64,000 nucleotides of DNA. It comes from Sinanaerobacter chloroacetimidivorans (GTDB lineage: Bacteria; Bacillota; Clostridia; Peptostreptococcales; Anaerovoracaceae). The notes under the pieces are model-generated. The model was not told the DNA's origin. It worked only from the letters and a program-made list of their open reading frames with translations, and ran no database searches. Both the position numbers and the translations under genes were made by a program. How positions within the stretch are numbered: position 1 is the stretch's first letter; each line of letters opens with the position of its first letter. The stretch spans positions 296,153 through 360,152 of the forward strand of contig NZ_JAGSND010000001.1 in assembly GCF_018128545.1 (NCBI RefSeq), given 5' to 3'. Positions 28,034-37,297 of this stretch are shown here, piece after piece.

Positions 28034-29011
28034 TTGAATGAAGAAAACAGATGGAACAAGACAAAACTTCAGAAAATCCTGTTTTTTGTAATTGTGATTG
28101 TTTGTTTGGTTACAATATTCAGTATGAATCGTTCCATAAAAAGTATGCAGCAGGAACTAAGCATGCTGAGACAGGAAGTGGGGAACCTTCACAGTTCAGT
28201 AAGCAGTGATATCAATCATATTTCTGCAAATATCGAATCTTCTTTGAAAAAAGAAAGCAGTATCGTTTCAGATTACAGTTATCAGGTTTTGGCAGATAAA
28301 ATCAACAAAGCGGAAGGAACCGTCCCCTTGAGGGTAATGGCAAGGCCGAAGGAACATAAAAATAATTTAAAGGCTTCTTTTTTCGTAGAATCAGAAGAAG
28401 GAAAAATCTTCAGTGCGCAAGGAGAAGAAGGGGAAGGGTATTCCTTTTGGGCAACCATTGAGGTACCGTTGAACAACAACCTTAAAAAATTAAGTGTTTC
28501 CTTTGACGACGGAACGGTTCAAAAAACAGAAATACTCGAAGAAATCTATGAGCTGTCCAATCGCTATATGATGAAGGTCGACTCTACGATACAAAATATG
28601 AACATTATGAATAATAATCATAAGCTGGAATACAGCGGAGCTGTTGAAACGTATTTCTCCATGAACATGGAAGGCAACAATTATCCTGTCAGCGGAGAAA
28701 TTAGATTTCAGAAGGATGGAACACTGATTAAAAAAATTCCGGTTAACGTAGAGAAACTAGATGATTCTACAGGTCGGAATAATGAAAGTCATGACCTATA
28801 TATCGAAAAATATGTAGCTGGCGAGTCAGGCGTATATACAACCAGTTTCAATGAGACCATAGCCTATAAAAAAGACAGTCTGATTGAAATTGTTGTGATT
28901 ATAAATGATAATTTAGGATTCCAATATAAACAGACCATATACGGAGAAAGAATTGACGAAAACGGTGAGCTCTATCTCAGTGATTATTCAAATGAGGTAA
29001 TCATTGAGTAA
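28034..29011 (+). CDS. Membrane-anchored extracellular protein of unknown function
   Basis: Not recognised. I use TTG at 28034 because GGAGGG is seven bases upstream; this gives 325 residues. A short basic cytoplasmic N terminus is followed by one membrane helix (residues about 14-33, ILFFVIVIVCLVTIF), a coiled coil (about 35-80, MQQELSMLRQEVGNLHSSV) and a beta-rich extracellular domain. No cysteine or catalytic motif stands out. It lies alone between the nucleoside operon and rplU. Confidence 0.7.
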   Translation: MNEENRWNKTKLQKILFFVIVIVCLVTIFSMNRSIKSMQQELSMLRQEVGNLHSSVSSDINHISANIESSLKKESSIVSDYSYQVLADKINKAEGTVPLRVMARPKEHKNNLKASFFVESEEGKIFSAQGEEGEGYSFWATIEVPLNNNLKKLSVSFDDGTVQKTEILEEIYELSNRYMMKVDSTIQNMNIMNNNHKLEYSGAVETYFSMNMEGNNYPVSGEIRFQKDGTLIKKIPVNVEKLDDSTGRNNESHDLYIEKYVAGESGVYTTSFNETIAYKKDSLIEIVVIINDNLGFQYKQTIYGERIDENGELYLSDYSNEVIIE

Positions 29012-29045
29012 TCAACATTTTCTGCAAATTTTAGACAATTAATAT

Positions 29046-29160
29046 TTGACATTATAAAAATTATATGATATTATATGAGACTGTAAGCCGCTCAGAATGG
29101 GTTTTTTGAAATGCCTTGCGCTACCCCTGATGGCGAGACTGGATAGAGGAGGTAAAAAGC
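29046..29160 (+). promoter_or_regulatory. rplU promoter and likely L21-type leader RNA
   Basis: TTGACA at 29046-29051, 17-base spacer, TATTAT at 29069-29074. The roughly 80-base leader that follows (GCCGCTCAG...CCTTGCGCTACCCCTGATGG...) sits where Firmicutes carry the autoregulatory L21 leader. I rely on position and length; the fold was not compared with a model. Confidence 0.5.
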
Positions 29161-29163
29161 AAC

Positions 29164-29679
29164 ATGTATGCAGTAATTGAAACCGGTGGAAAACAGTACC
29201 GAGTGCAGGAAGGTGACGTAATCACCATTGAAAAACTGAATGTTTCAGCAGGCGATGACATTACTTTTGAAAAAGTTTTAATGTTAAGTGACGGTGAAAC
29301 CGTTCAGATTGGTGCTCCGACTGTTGAAGCAGCCAAAGTATTTGGAACTGTAGTAGAGAATGGCAAAGGAAAGAAGGTAATTATCTTTAAGTACAAGTCC
29401 AAGAAAGACTACAGAAAGAAGCAGGGACACAGACAGCCATACACAATGGTAAAAATTGATTCTTTATCAGCTGACGGCACACCTGCACCAAAAAAAGCAG
29501 TGGCAGCCAAGCCAGCAGAAGAAAAGGCTGAAAAAGTTGATGCGCCAGCAGCTGAAAAAAAACCAGCAGCTAAGAAGGCAGCAACTGAAAAGAAACCTGC
29601 TGAAAAAAAAGCGGCAGCTGAAAAAAAGCCTGCAGCAAAAAAGGCAGCTAAGCCAGCAGAAGCTAAGGATGCAGAATAA
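29164..29679 (+). CDS. rplU: Large ribosomal subunit protein bL21 with a Lys/Ala/Pro-rich C-terminal tail
   Basis: Residues 1-103 are a complete bL21 ([18 protein letters not shown] ... [19 protein letters not shown]). A further 65 or so residues form a low-complexity tail of [10 protein letters not shown]-like units resembling histone H1 tails. Normal bL21 ends near residue 103. The tail is in frame with no frameshift, and its codons are varied, so it looks like a translated extension. Its role is unknown; extra RNA or DNA binding is a guess. Confidence 0.95.
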   Translation: MYAVIETGGKQYRVQEGDVITIEKLNVSAGDDITFEKVLMLSDGETVQIGAPTVEAAKVFGTVVENGKGKKVIIFKYKSKKDYRKKQGHRQPYTMVKIDSLSADGTPAPKKAVAAKPAEEKAEKVDAPAAEKKPAAKKAATEKKPAEKKAAAEKKPAAKKAAKPAEAKDAE

Positions 29680-29818
29680 TCTTTAGCAATTCACATATCA
29701 GCTCGCTAAATTTGCAAAGCAAATTTATGGCGAACTATGCAACGAAATCACAAATCGTTTATTTGCAGATTTCGTCTGCTAAAGCAAAGACAGCACAAGC
29801 AAAAAGGAGGTGTAGTCT

Positions 29819-30079
29819 ATGGCAAGTAAAAAAGGAGTAGGTAGCTCCAAAAATGGTCGAGATAGTGAATCGAAACGACTAGGCGTGAAGAGAGGCGATG
29901 GCCAGGTAGTAAGCGCCGGCAGCATTTTGGTTAGACAAAGAGGGACTAAATTTCATCCCGGAAATAATGTAGGCATTGGCGGAGACGATACTTTATTTGC
30001 TAAGATCGATGGAGCAGTAAAGTTCGAAAGATACGACAAAACTCGTAAAAAAGTAAGCGTATATCCGAAAGAAGCGTAA
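29819..30079 (+). CDS. rpmA: Large ribosomal subunit protein bL27, without N-terminal extension
   Basis: 86 residues starting [16 protein letters not shown], with AAAGGAGGTG directly upstream of the ATG. Most Firmicutes bL27 begin with a nine-residue extension (like MLxLNLQFF) removed by the protease Prp, whose gene sits between rplU and rpmA. Here both the extension and prp are missing; the 139-base gap holds only A+T-rich hairpins (AAATTTGC/GCAAATTT, 29708-29731). The mature sequence is otherwise normal. Confidence 0.96.
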   Translation: MASKKGVGSSKNGRDSESKRLGVKRGDGQVVSAGSILVRQRGTKFHPGNNVGIGGDDTLFAKIDGAVKFERYDKTRKKVSVYPKEA

Positions 30080-30087
30080 AAAGATTT

Positions 30088-30118
30088 AAGCCCCTATATT
30101 TTTATAGGGGCTTATTTT
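30088..30118 (+). terminator. Intrinsic terminator after rpmA
   Basis: Stem AAGCCCCTATA / TATAGGGGCTT followed by ATTTTAG. Confidence 0.8.
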
Positions 30119-30171
30119 AGCTAATAGAGTAGATCACTATTAGCCATAATAATAGATGGGAGGTGGCTTTT

Positions 30172-31461
30172 ATGTTTGTAGATAGAGCCAAAATATCCAT
30201 TAAGTCGGGAAAAGGCGGGAATGGCTGCGTTTCGTTCCGAAGAGAGCCCTTTGTCCCGGAAGGCGGACCCGATGGCGGTGACGGAGGCAAAGGCGGCGAC
30301 GTGATCTTCACGGCCGATAATAACCTGCGTACTTTAATGGATTTTAGATATAAACGAAAATATGAAGCAGAAAACGGCCAGGACGGTATGAAGAAGAAAA
30401 GATTTGGGAAGCAAGGCGAAAATCTGATCATTAAAGTGCCGCCCGGCACCGTTGTCATTGATGAAGAATCGGGTATGGTCATGAAGGATCTGGTTCACGA
30501 CGGAGACAGTTTTGTAGCAGCCCGGGGAGGAAAGGGCGGAAAAGGGAATGTCAACTTCAAAAACTCTGTAAGACAAGCCCCGAATTTCGCAGAAGCCGGG
30601 GGATTTGCACAATCCAGGAATATAGTTTTAGAGCTGAAGCTTATAGCCGATGTCGGTTTGATTGGGTTTCCGAATGTAGGAAAATCAACTTTACTTTCTG
30701 TCGCTACCAGTGCAAACCCTAAAATTGCAAATTATCATTTCACTACCATTACACCGAACCTTGGAGTTGTGGAAATTTATGATACCAGCTTTGTCATGGC
30801 GGATATTCCAGGTCTCATTGAAGGAGCCCATACCGGGGCCGGCTTGGGGCTAGATTTCCTGAAGCATATTGAAAGAACCAAGCTGCTGATCCATGTGGTG
30901 GACGTTTCCGGATCGGAAGGAAGGGACCCAATCGAAGATTTTGAAAAAATAAATGAAGAACTTTCTTCCTATGGCGGTAAATTGCTGAAAAAGCCTCAGT
31001 TGGTTGCTGCAAATAAGATGGATATGATAGAGGAAGACGATAAGAGATATGAAGACTTTAAAGCCTATGTGGAGGGCAAAGGATATCATGTATTCCCCAT
31101 ATCTGCTCCGATCAATCAAGGAGTCAGGGAGCTTCTGGGGGCAGCAGCAGCCGAATTACAGAAACTGGCTTTAGAGCCTCAGGAGGAAGAGGTCTACGAA
31201 TTCTTCGACTTCGAAAAGGACCAGGAGGATGAGGATTACAGAAATATTTATGTGGAAAAGCAAGGAAATATTTTTGTATTATCCGGGAAGCAGCTGACCA
31301 AAATTTTCAACTCTACAAATTTCAACGATATAGGGTCGCTGCGATATCTATATAAATATATTGAAAAAAATGGTGCAATCGACAAGATGAAAGAAATGGG
31401 CCTGGAAGAAGGCGATACCATTAAAGTTCAGGATTATGAATTCGAGTATGTGGAAGAATAA
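30172..31461 (+). CDS. obgE: Ribosome-associated GTPase Obg
   Basis: 429 residues from ATG at 30172 (GGGAGG upstream). Glycine-rich Obg domain (1-158, with GGDGGKGGDV), GTPase domain with P-loop GFPNVGKS near 165-172, DIPGLIEGAH switch II and NKMD, and a C-terminal OCT domain (last 70 residues). Binds the 50S subunit in late assembly and is linked in Bacillus to the stress and sporulation phosphorelay. Third gene of the usual rplU-rpmA-obgE order. Confidence 0.96.
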   Translation: MFVDRAKISIKSGKGGNGCVSFRREPFVPEGGPDGGDGGKGGDVIFTADNNLRTLMDFRYKRKYEAENGQDGMKKKRFGKQGENLIIKVPPGTVVIDEESGMVMKDLVHDGDSFVAARGGKGGKGNVNFKNSVRQAPNFAEAGGFAQSRNIVLELKLIADVGLIGFPNVGKSTLLSVATSANPKIANYHFTTITPNLGVVEIYDTSFVMADIPGLIEGAHTGAGLGLDFLKHIERTKLLIHVVDVSGSEGRDPIEDFEKINEELSSYGGKLLKKPQLVAANKMDMIEEDDKRYEDFKAYVEGKGYHVFPISAPINQGVRELLGAAAAELQKLALEPQEEEVYEFFDFEKDQEDEDYRNIYVEKQGNIFVLSGKQLTKIFNSTNFNDIGSLRYLYKYIEKNGAIDKMKEMGLEEGDTIKVQDYEFEYVEE

Positions 31462-31496
31462 CCATTTTCTTTCCGTTAATTCTAGCTAAAAAATAC

Positions 31497-31531
31497 AAGG
31501 ATCCTTTTATTAATATTCAAGGATCCTTTTG
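31497..31531. terminator. Terminator between convergent obgE and the S24 repressor gene
   Basis: Two copies of the self-complementary AAGGATCCTT 22 bases apart form a 10-bp stem, followed by TTGTTGCTTTT. Confidence 0.65.
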
Positions 31532-31537
31532 TTGCTT

Positions 31538-32302
31538 TTACAAATCAACCTTGTAGGACACGACCTTTCCTATGTAATCAATTTCCTCGAAGCTGTCTAT
31601 CATATAAATCTGATTCGTCTTGTCTTCAGGAATCAGCAGGATTTTGTCATTGGCATAAAAGATCCGTCTCAATGTTGCTTGTTTTCTATTGTTGGGATAA
31701 AAAGCAATGATATCCCTTTCCTTTAATAAATCAAGTCTTGTGGGCAGGATATATAAGTAGGAATGAATGGGTATGGTAGGGCTCATGGATGCATCACCCA
31801 AAAAAAGATTGATCATATCCCCCTGGGCATTGATTTTGGCAACACCGCCGCTGGATAAGGTAATTTCACGTATGAGTTCGGATGTCGTTAACTGATTCTC
31901 AGAATCCAAGTATTTGGATGACATTTCTAAAGTAGATAAAACATCCAGATTCTTTAAGAAATCCAAAGAATCCTGAGAAAGAGGATCTCTTCCCTCCGCT
32001 CTGCACAGCGATTCCAGCATGATCCTGTTGAGCTGGGAGGATGCCAGCATATATTCTTTGATTACATCCGGCGCTTTTTCCATATAGCCTTGAAAAACCA
32101 GCTGAGACTGTTTTTTGCTGTTGCATACCTTTGCCAAAGCAAGAGAAACTTCCGGCGTAGGAGGTGGCAGTTTACCGTTTTTAAGCTGTGAAATATAGGA
32201 TGGTGTTACGGCAATATCAAATTGCAAACAAAGCTTTGATATTTGCCTGAGGGATAATTCGCTTTCGGTAATCATTTCCTCCAGCATCTCTGCATAATTC
32301 AT
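31538..32302 (-). CDS. XRE-type repressor with a degenerate S24 (LexA-like) domain
   Basis: 254 residues from ATG at 32302. Residues about 5-60 form a helix-turn-helix (LRQISKLCLQFDIAVTPSYISQLKNGKL). Residues about 160-254 are a LexA/CI-like S24 fold with the serine in ASMSPT (Ser172). The position of the catalytic lysine (TIKRL-like in LexA) reads TLRRI, so it is Arg212 and self-cleavage is doubtful. It is not LexA: the DNA-binding domain is XRE-type. Its promoter is divergent from the HD gene. Target genes are unknown; it may be a domesticated prophage repressor. Confidence 0.75.
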   Translation of the reverse strand: MNYAEMLEEMITESELSLRQISKLCLQFDIAVTPSYISQLKNGKLPPPTPEVSLALAKVCNSKKQSQLVFQGYMEKAPDVIKEYMLASSQLNRIMLESLCRAEGRDPLSQDSLDFLKNLDVLSTLEMSSKYLDSENQLTTSELIREITLSSGGVAKINAQGDMINLFLGDASMSPTIPIHSYLYILPTRLDLLKERDIIAFYPNNRKQATLRRIFYANDKILLIPEDKTNQIYMIDSFEEIDYIGKVVSYKVDL

Positions 32303-32364
32303 CGTAAATACACTTCCTTTAGTGATGATAATCACGTCATATTTTCTTGTTGAATTTTAACTTA

Positions 32365-32393
32365 ACTATACCAATAAGTGAATATATTGTCAA
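32365..32393 (-). promoter_or_regulatory. Promoter of the S24 repressor gene
   Basis: Minus strand TTGACA (32393-32388), 17-base spacer, TATAGT (32370-32365), 63 bases before the start codon. Confidence 0.7.
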
Positions 32394-32531
32394 ATAGTAT
32401 GGTAGTTTGTTCTGTTATTTCATGGTATAATATTACTAGGAGAAACAATAGAAATTTATAAATCGGTTTGTTGACGGAACTCCTGTGCAAATCAAGCTGC
32501 TTTGCTTTCCGTTACAATTAGGAGAATCATC

Positions 32532-33053
32532 ATGGCAAATAAACACCCGAGCAGAGAAGAGTGTTTCCGGCTTTTAGAAGCATATCACACACCAGGCCAC
32601 GTAATCAGGCACTGTGTTGAAGTTACAGATACCGCCTTAAAAATTGCCGGAGCATTAAACAATCATGGGTATCATCTAAATTTAGATTTGCTGCAGGCAG
32701 CAGGCTTAATTCATGACATTGCAAGAGTGGAAGAAAAGCATTGGGAGGTTGGAGCGAGGATCGCCTCAGAACTGGGGTATGATCAGGAAGCGGAAATGAT
32801 CCGAGTGCATATGTTTTATAATACAGACATTCATCATGATAACTGGAAAGAAATCGACATTCTGTGTTTATCAGATCGCATGGTAAAAGAAGATCAGTAT
32901 GTAGGTCTGGAAACACGTATGAGCTACGTACTGGAGAAATTTAAGGATAATCCCGAGGTGTTTCAGCGTCTTCAGGAACGTATCAAGGAAAACCGGGAAT
33001 TTATCCGGCAGATCGAAGAGAAAATCGGTGCATCCATTGATTCATTGATGTAA
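32532..33053 (+). CDS. HD domain phosphohydrolase
   Basis: 173 residues from ATG at 32532 (TAGGAGAATC upstream). The conserved metal pattern is visible: His27 (VIRHCVEV), His61-Asp62 (LIHDIARV), further histidines (VHMFYNTDIHH) and Asp in LSDRMV. Small HD proteins of this type are nucleotidases or phosphodiesterases of unknown substrate. It lies alone ahead of the spoIVF pair. Confidence 0.82.
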   Translation: MANKHPSREECFRLLEAYHTPGHVIRHCVEVTDTALKIAGALNNHGYHLNLDLLQAAGLIHDIARVEEKHWEVGARIASELGYDQEAEMIRVHMFYNTDIHHDNWKEIDILCLSDRMVKEDQYVGLETRMSYVLEKFKDNPEVFQRLQERIKENREFIRQIEEKIGASIDSLM

Positions 33054-33154
33054 CTGCAAAATCAAATTGACCGGGATCATAAAAGGAACCCTGTAATAAT
33101 TTAACCTTCTTTGTAATATGCTTAATTGAAGCAGCAAACAAGGAGGGTAATTTT

Positions 33155-33811
33155 ATGTATAGAGGAAGAAAATATGGAGTAAGGAAGAAAAATTGGGGTG
33201 CTACCCTCATTAAGCAGATTATGGTATGCATCGTCATTGTTCTTCTGATTATTGTGATTAAAAAAATGGATATTGCTATTGTCAATGAAGGTCTGGAAAC
33301 CTTTCAGGCAACTTTGAGCAGAGACTATACTGCCGGAGAAATTGCAGAAGGCGCAAAGGAAACAATGGCAAAAATAACCGAAATCCCGGGATCTATTTCC
33401 GCGGCCTTTCGTGAAAGTGAAAAGAAACTGGCTTTTTCCCCACCAACGGATGAAGCAGCAGTTGTTTCAACCTTTGGGGAAAAATCAACTTATTTTGGTA
33501 AAGAAGAGACCGGCTTTGAGCGTGGTATGAAATTCAGCTCCGATGAAGAAATGCAGGTTTACTCCATCGGGGGAGGCACTGTTGCTGAAATCAATGAAAG
33601 CAGCCAATATGGCAGTTACGTAAAAATTATCCATGGAAATGATATTGAATCCATCTATGGCGGATGTTCAGAAATTTATGTGAAACCGTTGGAAAAAGTA
33701 AAGAAAGGTCAGCTGATCGCATCCATAAGTCCCGAAAATGACGGATATTTAAGCTTTGAGCTTTGGGTGGACGGTGAAATTGCAGATCCAGCCAGCTATA
33801 TTGAATTTTAA
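33155..33811 (+). CDS. spoIVFA: SpoIVFA-like M23 regulatory protein
   Basis: 218 residues: one membrane helix (about 20-40, [14 protein letters not shown]), then a linker and a C-terminal LytM/M23 fold ([16 protein letters not shown] ... [12 protein letters not shown] ... KKGQLIASI). The zinc ligands of active M23 peptidases are not preserved, as expected of SpoIVFA, which inhibits and anchors SpoIVFB at the outer forespore membrane. Placement eight bases upstream of spoIVFB supports the name. Confidence 0.85.
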   Translation: MYRGRKYGVRKKNWGATLIKQIMVCIVIVLLIIVIKKMDIAIVNEGLETFQATLSRDYTAGEIAEGAKETMAKITEIPGSISAAFRESEKKLAFSPPTDEAAVVSTFGEKSTYFGKEETGFERGMKFSSDEEMQVYSIGGGTVAEINESSQYGSYVKIIHGNDIESIYGGCSEIYVKPLEKVKKGQLIASISPENDGYLSFELWVDGEIADPASYIEF

Positions 33812-33819
33812 GTAAGGCC

Positions 33820-34680
33820 ATGTTTCGGTTTGCTATATTGGGCACAAAAATTGAGTTGCATTACTCATTTTTTCTGCTGCTATGCATGATTATCTTATCG
33901 GGTAACAGTGAATTTGGGGTTGCTTCTGCCGTCTTTTCCTTCTTGCATGAAATCGCTCATAAAACAACGGCCAAATTTCTCGGGTATACTCCTGAAAAGA
34001 TCTCCATGGGGTTGTTTGGCGGCATTCTACACATACGTGAGGGTTTTGTAAAACCTTTGGATGAACTGCTGATCCATTTGGCCGGTCCATTTTTTAATAT
34101 TGTTACTGCAGCATTGCTTTACGGAGTTTATGCTTTTTTTCCTATGTCCTGGATAGAACCTGTGATATTGGCAAATTTGGTATTGGGAATCTTTAATCTG
34201 ATGCCTTTTTATCCGTTGGACGGAGGCAAAATTATTGATCTCTACCTTGCGATTTTTCTCGGTTATGGCAGATCACAGAAAATATCCCGGTTTTTTTCCA
34301 TCATTTTTTCACTTTTTCTTTTCCTTTTAGGGATTTACTTGGTACAATATAATGTATTGAATTTATTGATCTCTGCACTGGCGGTGAATCTTTATGTTGC
34401 CAGCAGCCAGGATAACAGCTTTATATTTTATAAAGTAAGCAGAAATATAGAAGAAGGAAGCAAGAATGCAAAAAGTAAGATTGTGGTATGCAGAGAAAGC
34501 GTCAAGGCAATAAAAGTACTGGAAAAATATAAGCCTATGGAGAATAGATTGTTTACCATTGTAAATGATAAAGGCAGTTATAAAGGACAACTTACAGAAG
34601 AGGAGCTGCTTAATGGTATTTATCATTGCGGATACTACGCTGATTTTCAAAAATTACTGAAATATAAAAAGATAAAATAA
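33820..34680 (+). CDS. spoIVFB: SpoIVFB intramembrane metalloprotease (M50)
   Basis: 286 residues, about six membrane helices, site-2 protease family. Zinc motif HEIAH at residues 43-47 and the second motif NLMPFYPLDGGK near 125-136. C-terminal CBS-like cytoplasmic domain. In Bacillus it cleaves pro-sigma-K in the mother cell; SpoIVB, also in this window at 38.5 kb, triggers it. Confidence 0.93.
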   Translation: MFRFAILGTKIELHYSFFLLLCMIILSGNSEFGVASAVFSFLHEIAHKTTAKFLGYTPEKISMGLFGGILHIREGFVKPLDELLIHLAGPFFNIVTAALLYGVYAFFPMSWIEPVILANLVLGIFNLMPFYPLDGGKIIDLYLAIFLGYGRSQKISRFFSIIFSLFLFLLGIYLVQYNVLNLLISALAVNLYVASSQDNSFIFYKVSRNIEEGSKNAKSKIVVCRESVKAIKVLEKYKPMENRLFTIVNDKGSYKGQLTEEELLNGIYHCGYYADFQKLLKYKKIK

Positions 34681-34722
34681 AAGAAATGAGCCTGGCTCAT
34701 ATAGAAATGGAGAACTGTATTC

Positions 34723-36573
34723 ATGACAAACATCAAAGATTTGGACAAACTGCTGATTCGAGTCGAAAAACCTGCACGATATATCGGAGGGGAGCTCAAT
34801 GCAATCAAAAAGGATCTGTCCGGAATCCATACGAGATTTGGATTTGCTTTTCCGGACACCTACGAGATCGGCATGTCATATCTCGGGCTTCAGATTATCT
34901 ATCATATCTTAAATCAGCAGGAATCCGTATATTGCGAACGAGTTTTTGCTCCGGCTTCCGACATGGAGGAGATGATGAGGCAGGAGGGAGTTCCTTTATT
35001 TACTTTAGAAACAAGGACTCCTGTAAAAGATATGGATATCCTCGGTTTTACGCTACAGTATGAATTATCCTACAGTAACGTCGTAAATATGTTGGATCTT
35101 GCAGGTATTCCAGTTAAAAGTAAAGATCGAAATGATTCCTATCCCCTTATTGCTGCGGGAGGACCCTGCGCCTATAATCCGGAACCGTTAGCAGACATCA
35201 TTGATTTTTTTATGATCGGTGATGGAGAAGAAGTGCTTCCGGAAATCTGTAATGCCCATAAAAAATGGAAATCCACCGGGGAGGGAAAAGATGCATTTCT
35301 AAAGATGATTTCTCAAATTGACGGTGTTTATGTTCCTGCTTTCTATCAGCCAATCTATAGAGAAGACGGATCTCTGCTGGAGATCAGAAAAACCTTTGAT
35401 AAGGCTTCTGAAACAATAAGAAAACGCATGGTCGAAGATTTGGACCTGGTAGATTTTCCAGAGAAAACGATCGTGCCTTTTATCGACGTTGTTCATGACA
35501 GAGCAGTGGTGGAAATTTTCAGAGGATGTACGAGAGGCTGCAGGTTCTGTCAGGCCGGGATGGTTTATCGGCCGGTACGTGAACGATCTAAAGAGAAAAT
35601 TAAGGAGATTGCAGCTCGTCAGCTGAAAGCAACCGGACATGAAGAGTTGTCCATATTGTCGCTTTCAACCAGTGATTATTCTGAGATTGAGCCTTTGGTG
35701 GAAGAATTGATGAATGACTGTAAGGGAAATAATGTGTCTTTATCTCTGCCATCCTTGAGGCTGGATTCTTTTTCCTTTAAAGTGTTGCAAGAAATTCAGG
35801 GTTACAAGAAGTCAGGGCTGACCTTTGCCCCTGAGGCAGGTACGCAAAGACTTCGGGATGTTATCAATAAATCAATAACAGATGATGATATCTATGGGGC
35901 CGTAGAAAAAGCAATCGAACTTGGCTGGACGAATATAAAGCTGTATTTCATGGTAGGTTTGCCTACTGAAACCATGGAGGATCTCGATGGTATCGTTGAA
36001 ATTGCCGGTAAAATAATGGACATCAATTATAAAGTGACTGGGAAACGGGGAGGCCGTTTCCATATCACTGTCAGCGTGTCCAATTTTGTCCCCAAAGCGC
36101 ATACGCCGTTCCAATGGTTTGCTCAAAATACAATGGAAGAATTTCAAGAAAAGCATAGTTATTTGAAGGACAGGCTGAAGAAGATAAAAGGTGTCTCTTT
36201 CCATTATCACGATACAAAGACAAGCTATCTGGAAGCGGTCTTTGCAAAAGGAGATCGAAGAGTTTCTGATGCTTTGATAAAAGCAGTGGAACTGGGATGC
36301 AAATTTGATGGCTGGCGGGAGCACTTCCAATACGATTTATGGATGCGAGCTTTTACCGAAGCTGGTATTGATCCGGATTACTACGCGTATCAGTCTAATG
36401 AATATGAGGATGTTCTGCCTTGGGATATCATTGATGCGGGTATTTCCAAAGAATTCCTGATTTCAGAAAACGAAAATGCTTTAAAGTCATCACAAACTCA
36501 GGATTGCAGAAGGGGTTGTGTGGGCTGCGGAATCAATAAACATATCACATGCGCCAGGGAGGGTACACTATGA
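34723..36573 (+). CDS. Radical-SAM protein with B12-binding-like domain (TIGR03960 family)
   Basis: 616 residues. N-terminal cobalamin-binding-like region (FAFPDTYEIGMSYLGLQII), radical-SAM CxxxCxxC at Cys269, Cys273 and Cys276 (FRGCTRGCRFCQAG), and a C-terminal Cys-rich tail (CRRGCVGCGI). It overlaps the next gene by ATGA, so the two are translationally coupled, as in most Clostridia, where RNase G follows. Function not established; an RNA or ribosomal modification role is commonly suspected. Confidence 0.9.
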   Translation: MTNIKDLDKLLIRVEKPARYIGGELNAIKKDLSGIHTRFGFAFPDTYEIGMSYLGLQIIYHILNQQESVYCERVFAPASDMEEMMRQEGVPLFTLETRTPVKDMDILGFTLQYELSYSNVVNMLDLAGIPVKSKDRNDSYPLIAAGGPCAYNPEPLADIIDFFMIGDGEEVLPEICNAHKKWKSTGEGKDAFLKMISQIDGVYVPAFYQPIYREDGSLLEIRKTFDKASETIRKRMVEDLDLVDFPEKTIVPFIDVVHDRAVVEIFRGCTRGCRFCQAGMVYRPVRERSKEKIKEIAARQLKATGHEELSILSLSTSDYSEIEPLVEELMNDCKGNNVSLSLPSLRLDSFSFKVLQEIQGYKKSGLTFAPEAGTQRLRDVINKSITDDDIYGAVEKAIELGWTNIKLYFMVGLPTETMEDLDGIVEIAGKIMDINYKVTGKRGGRFHITVSVSNFVPKAHTPFQWFAQNTMEEFQEKHSYLKDRLKKIKGVSFHYHDTKTSYLEAVFAKGDRRVSDALIKAVELGCKFDGWREHFQYDLWMRAFTEAGIDPDYYAYQSNEYEDVLPWDIIDAGISKEFLISENENALKSSQTQDCRRGCVGCGINKHITCAREGTL

Positions 36574-37229
36574 GCAGATACGCGATTCAGTTTTATAAGG
36601 AAGGCCCTATCAGGTTTACCTCACATCTGGATTTACTGAGACTTTTTAAACGATCATTGAAACGAATTGGAATAAAACTACAGCATTCACAAGGATTTAA
36701 TCCCCATCCCAAAATGAGCTTTGCTCAGCCTTTATCCCTCGGGTATACCAGTTCAAGTGAATACCTCGAATTTGATACGGTAGAGCCTTATTCGACAGAT
36801 GTCATCTTGCAGAAATTAAATGAGGTGATGCCGGAAGGGATCGGGATCCTGCAGTGTTCAGAACTGCCAGTGTCGGGGAAATCGCTGGCAGCGTTAACGA
36901 TATCCGCTTCTTACGAAATCCAAATACCTTGTATGCAAGAAATCGATATCAAAAGTGCTGTAGAGAGCTATAAAAACCAGGAGTTCATTGTTGTAAAAAA
37001 GTTTCAGAAAAAGAGCAGAACGGAGCTGGAGATTAACATAAAACCAATAATTGAAGAAATAAATGGCGAAGTTTTCGATAACTTTATTATGTTAACGTTA
37101 AGGATACCTGCGGGCAGTCAAACAAATCTCAGTCCTGAATTAGTGTTATCCTCCTTTTGCTCCTATTTGAATCTTCCCTATGACAGAGGGGACGTGCAAA
37201 TAAAAAGAACCGGTATTTTTTTTGATTGA
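36570..37229 (+). CDS. TIGR03936/DUF2344 family radical-SAM-linked protein
   Basis: 219 residues from the ATG overlapping the previous stop (GGGAGGG upstream). The start reads RYAIQFYKEGPIRFTSHLD, the invariant family opening, with HPKMSFAQPLSLGYTSSSEY further on. It is the obligate partner of the upstream radical-SAM gene. The usual third member, rng, is absent; a separate promoter and comEA follow. Confidence 0.88.
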   Translation: MSRYAIQFYKEGPIRFTSHLDLLRLFKRSLKRIGIKLQHSQGFNPHPKMSFAQPLSLGYTSSSEYLEFDTVEPYSTDVILQKLNEVMPEGIGILQCSELPVSGKSLAALTISASYEIQIPCMQEIDIKSAVESYKNQEFIVVKKFQKKSRTELEINIKPIIEEINGEVFDNFIMLTLRIPAGSQTNLSPELVLSSFCSYLNLPYDRGDVQIKRTGIFFD

Positions 37230-37254
37230 CAGATTATTCCCTGTGATGTAATAT
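37226..37254 (+). promoter_or_regulatory. Promoter of comEA
   Basis: TTGACA at 37226-37231 (overlapping the preceding stop codon), 17-base spacer, TAATAT at 37249-37254. Confidence 0.7.
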
Positions 37255-37297
37255 ATTGGTAATTAATGTAAATATGTTACAAATGGGGTGATGATCA

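Noticed and set aside
29456-29686. Second frame of Lys/Gln/Leu-rich sequence within rplU
   Set aside because: It is the repeat tail of bL21 read out of frame.
31538-32302. lexA
   Set aside because: The DNA-binding domain is XRE-type and the catalytic lysine position is arginine, unlike LexA.
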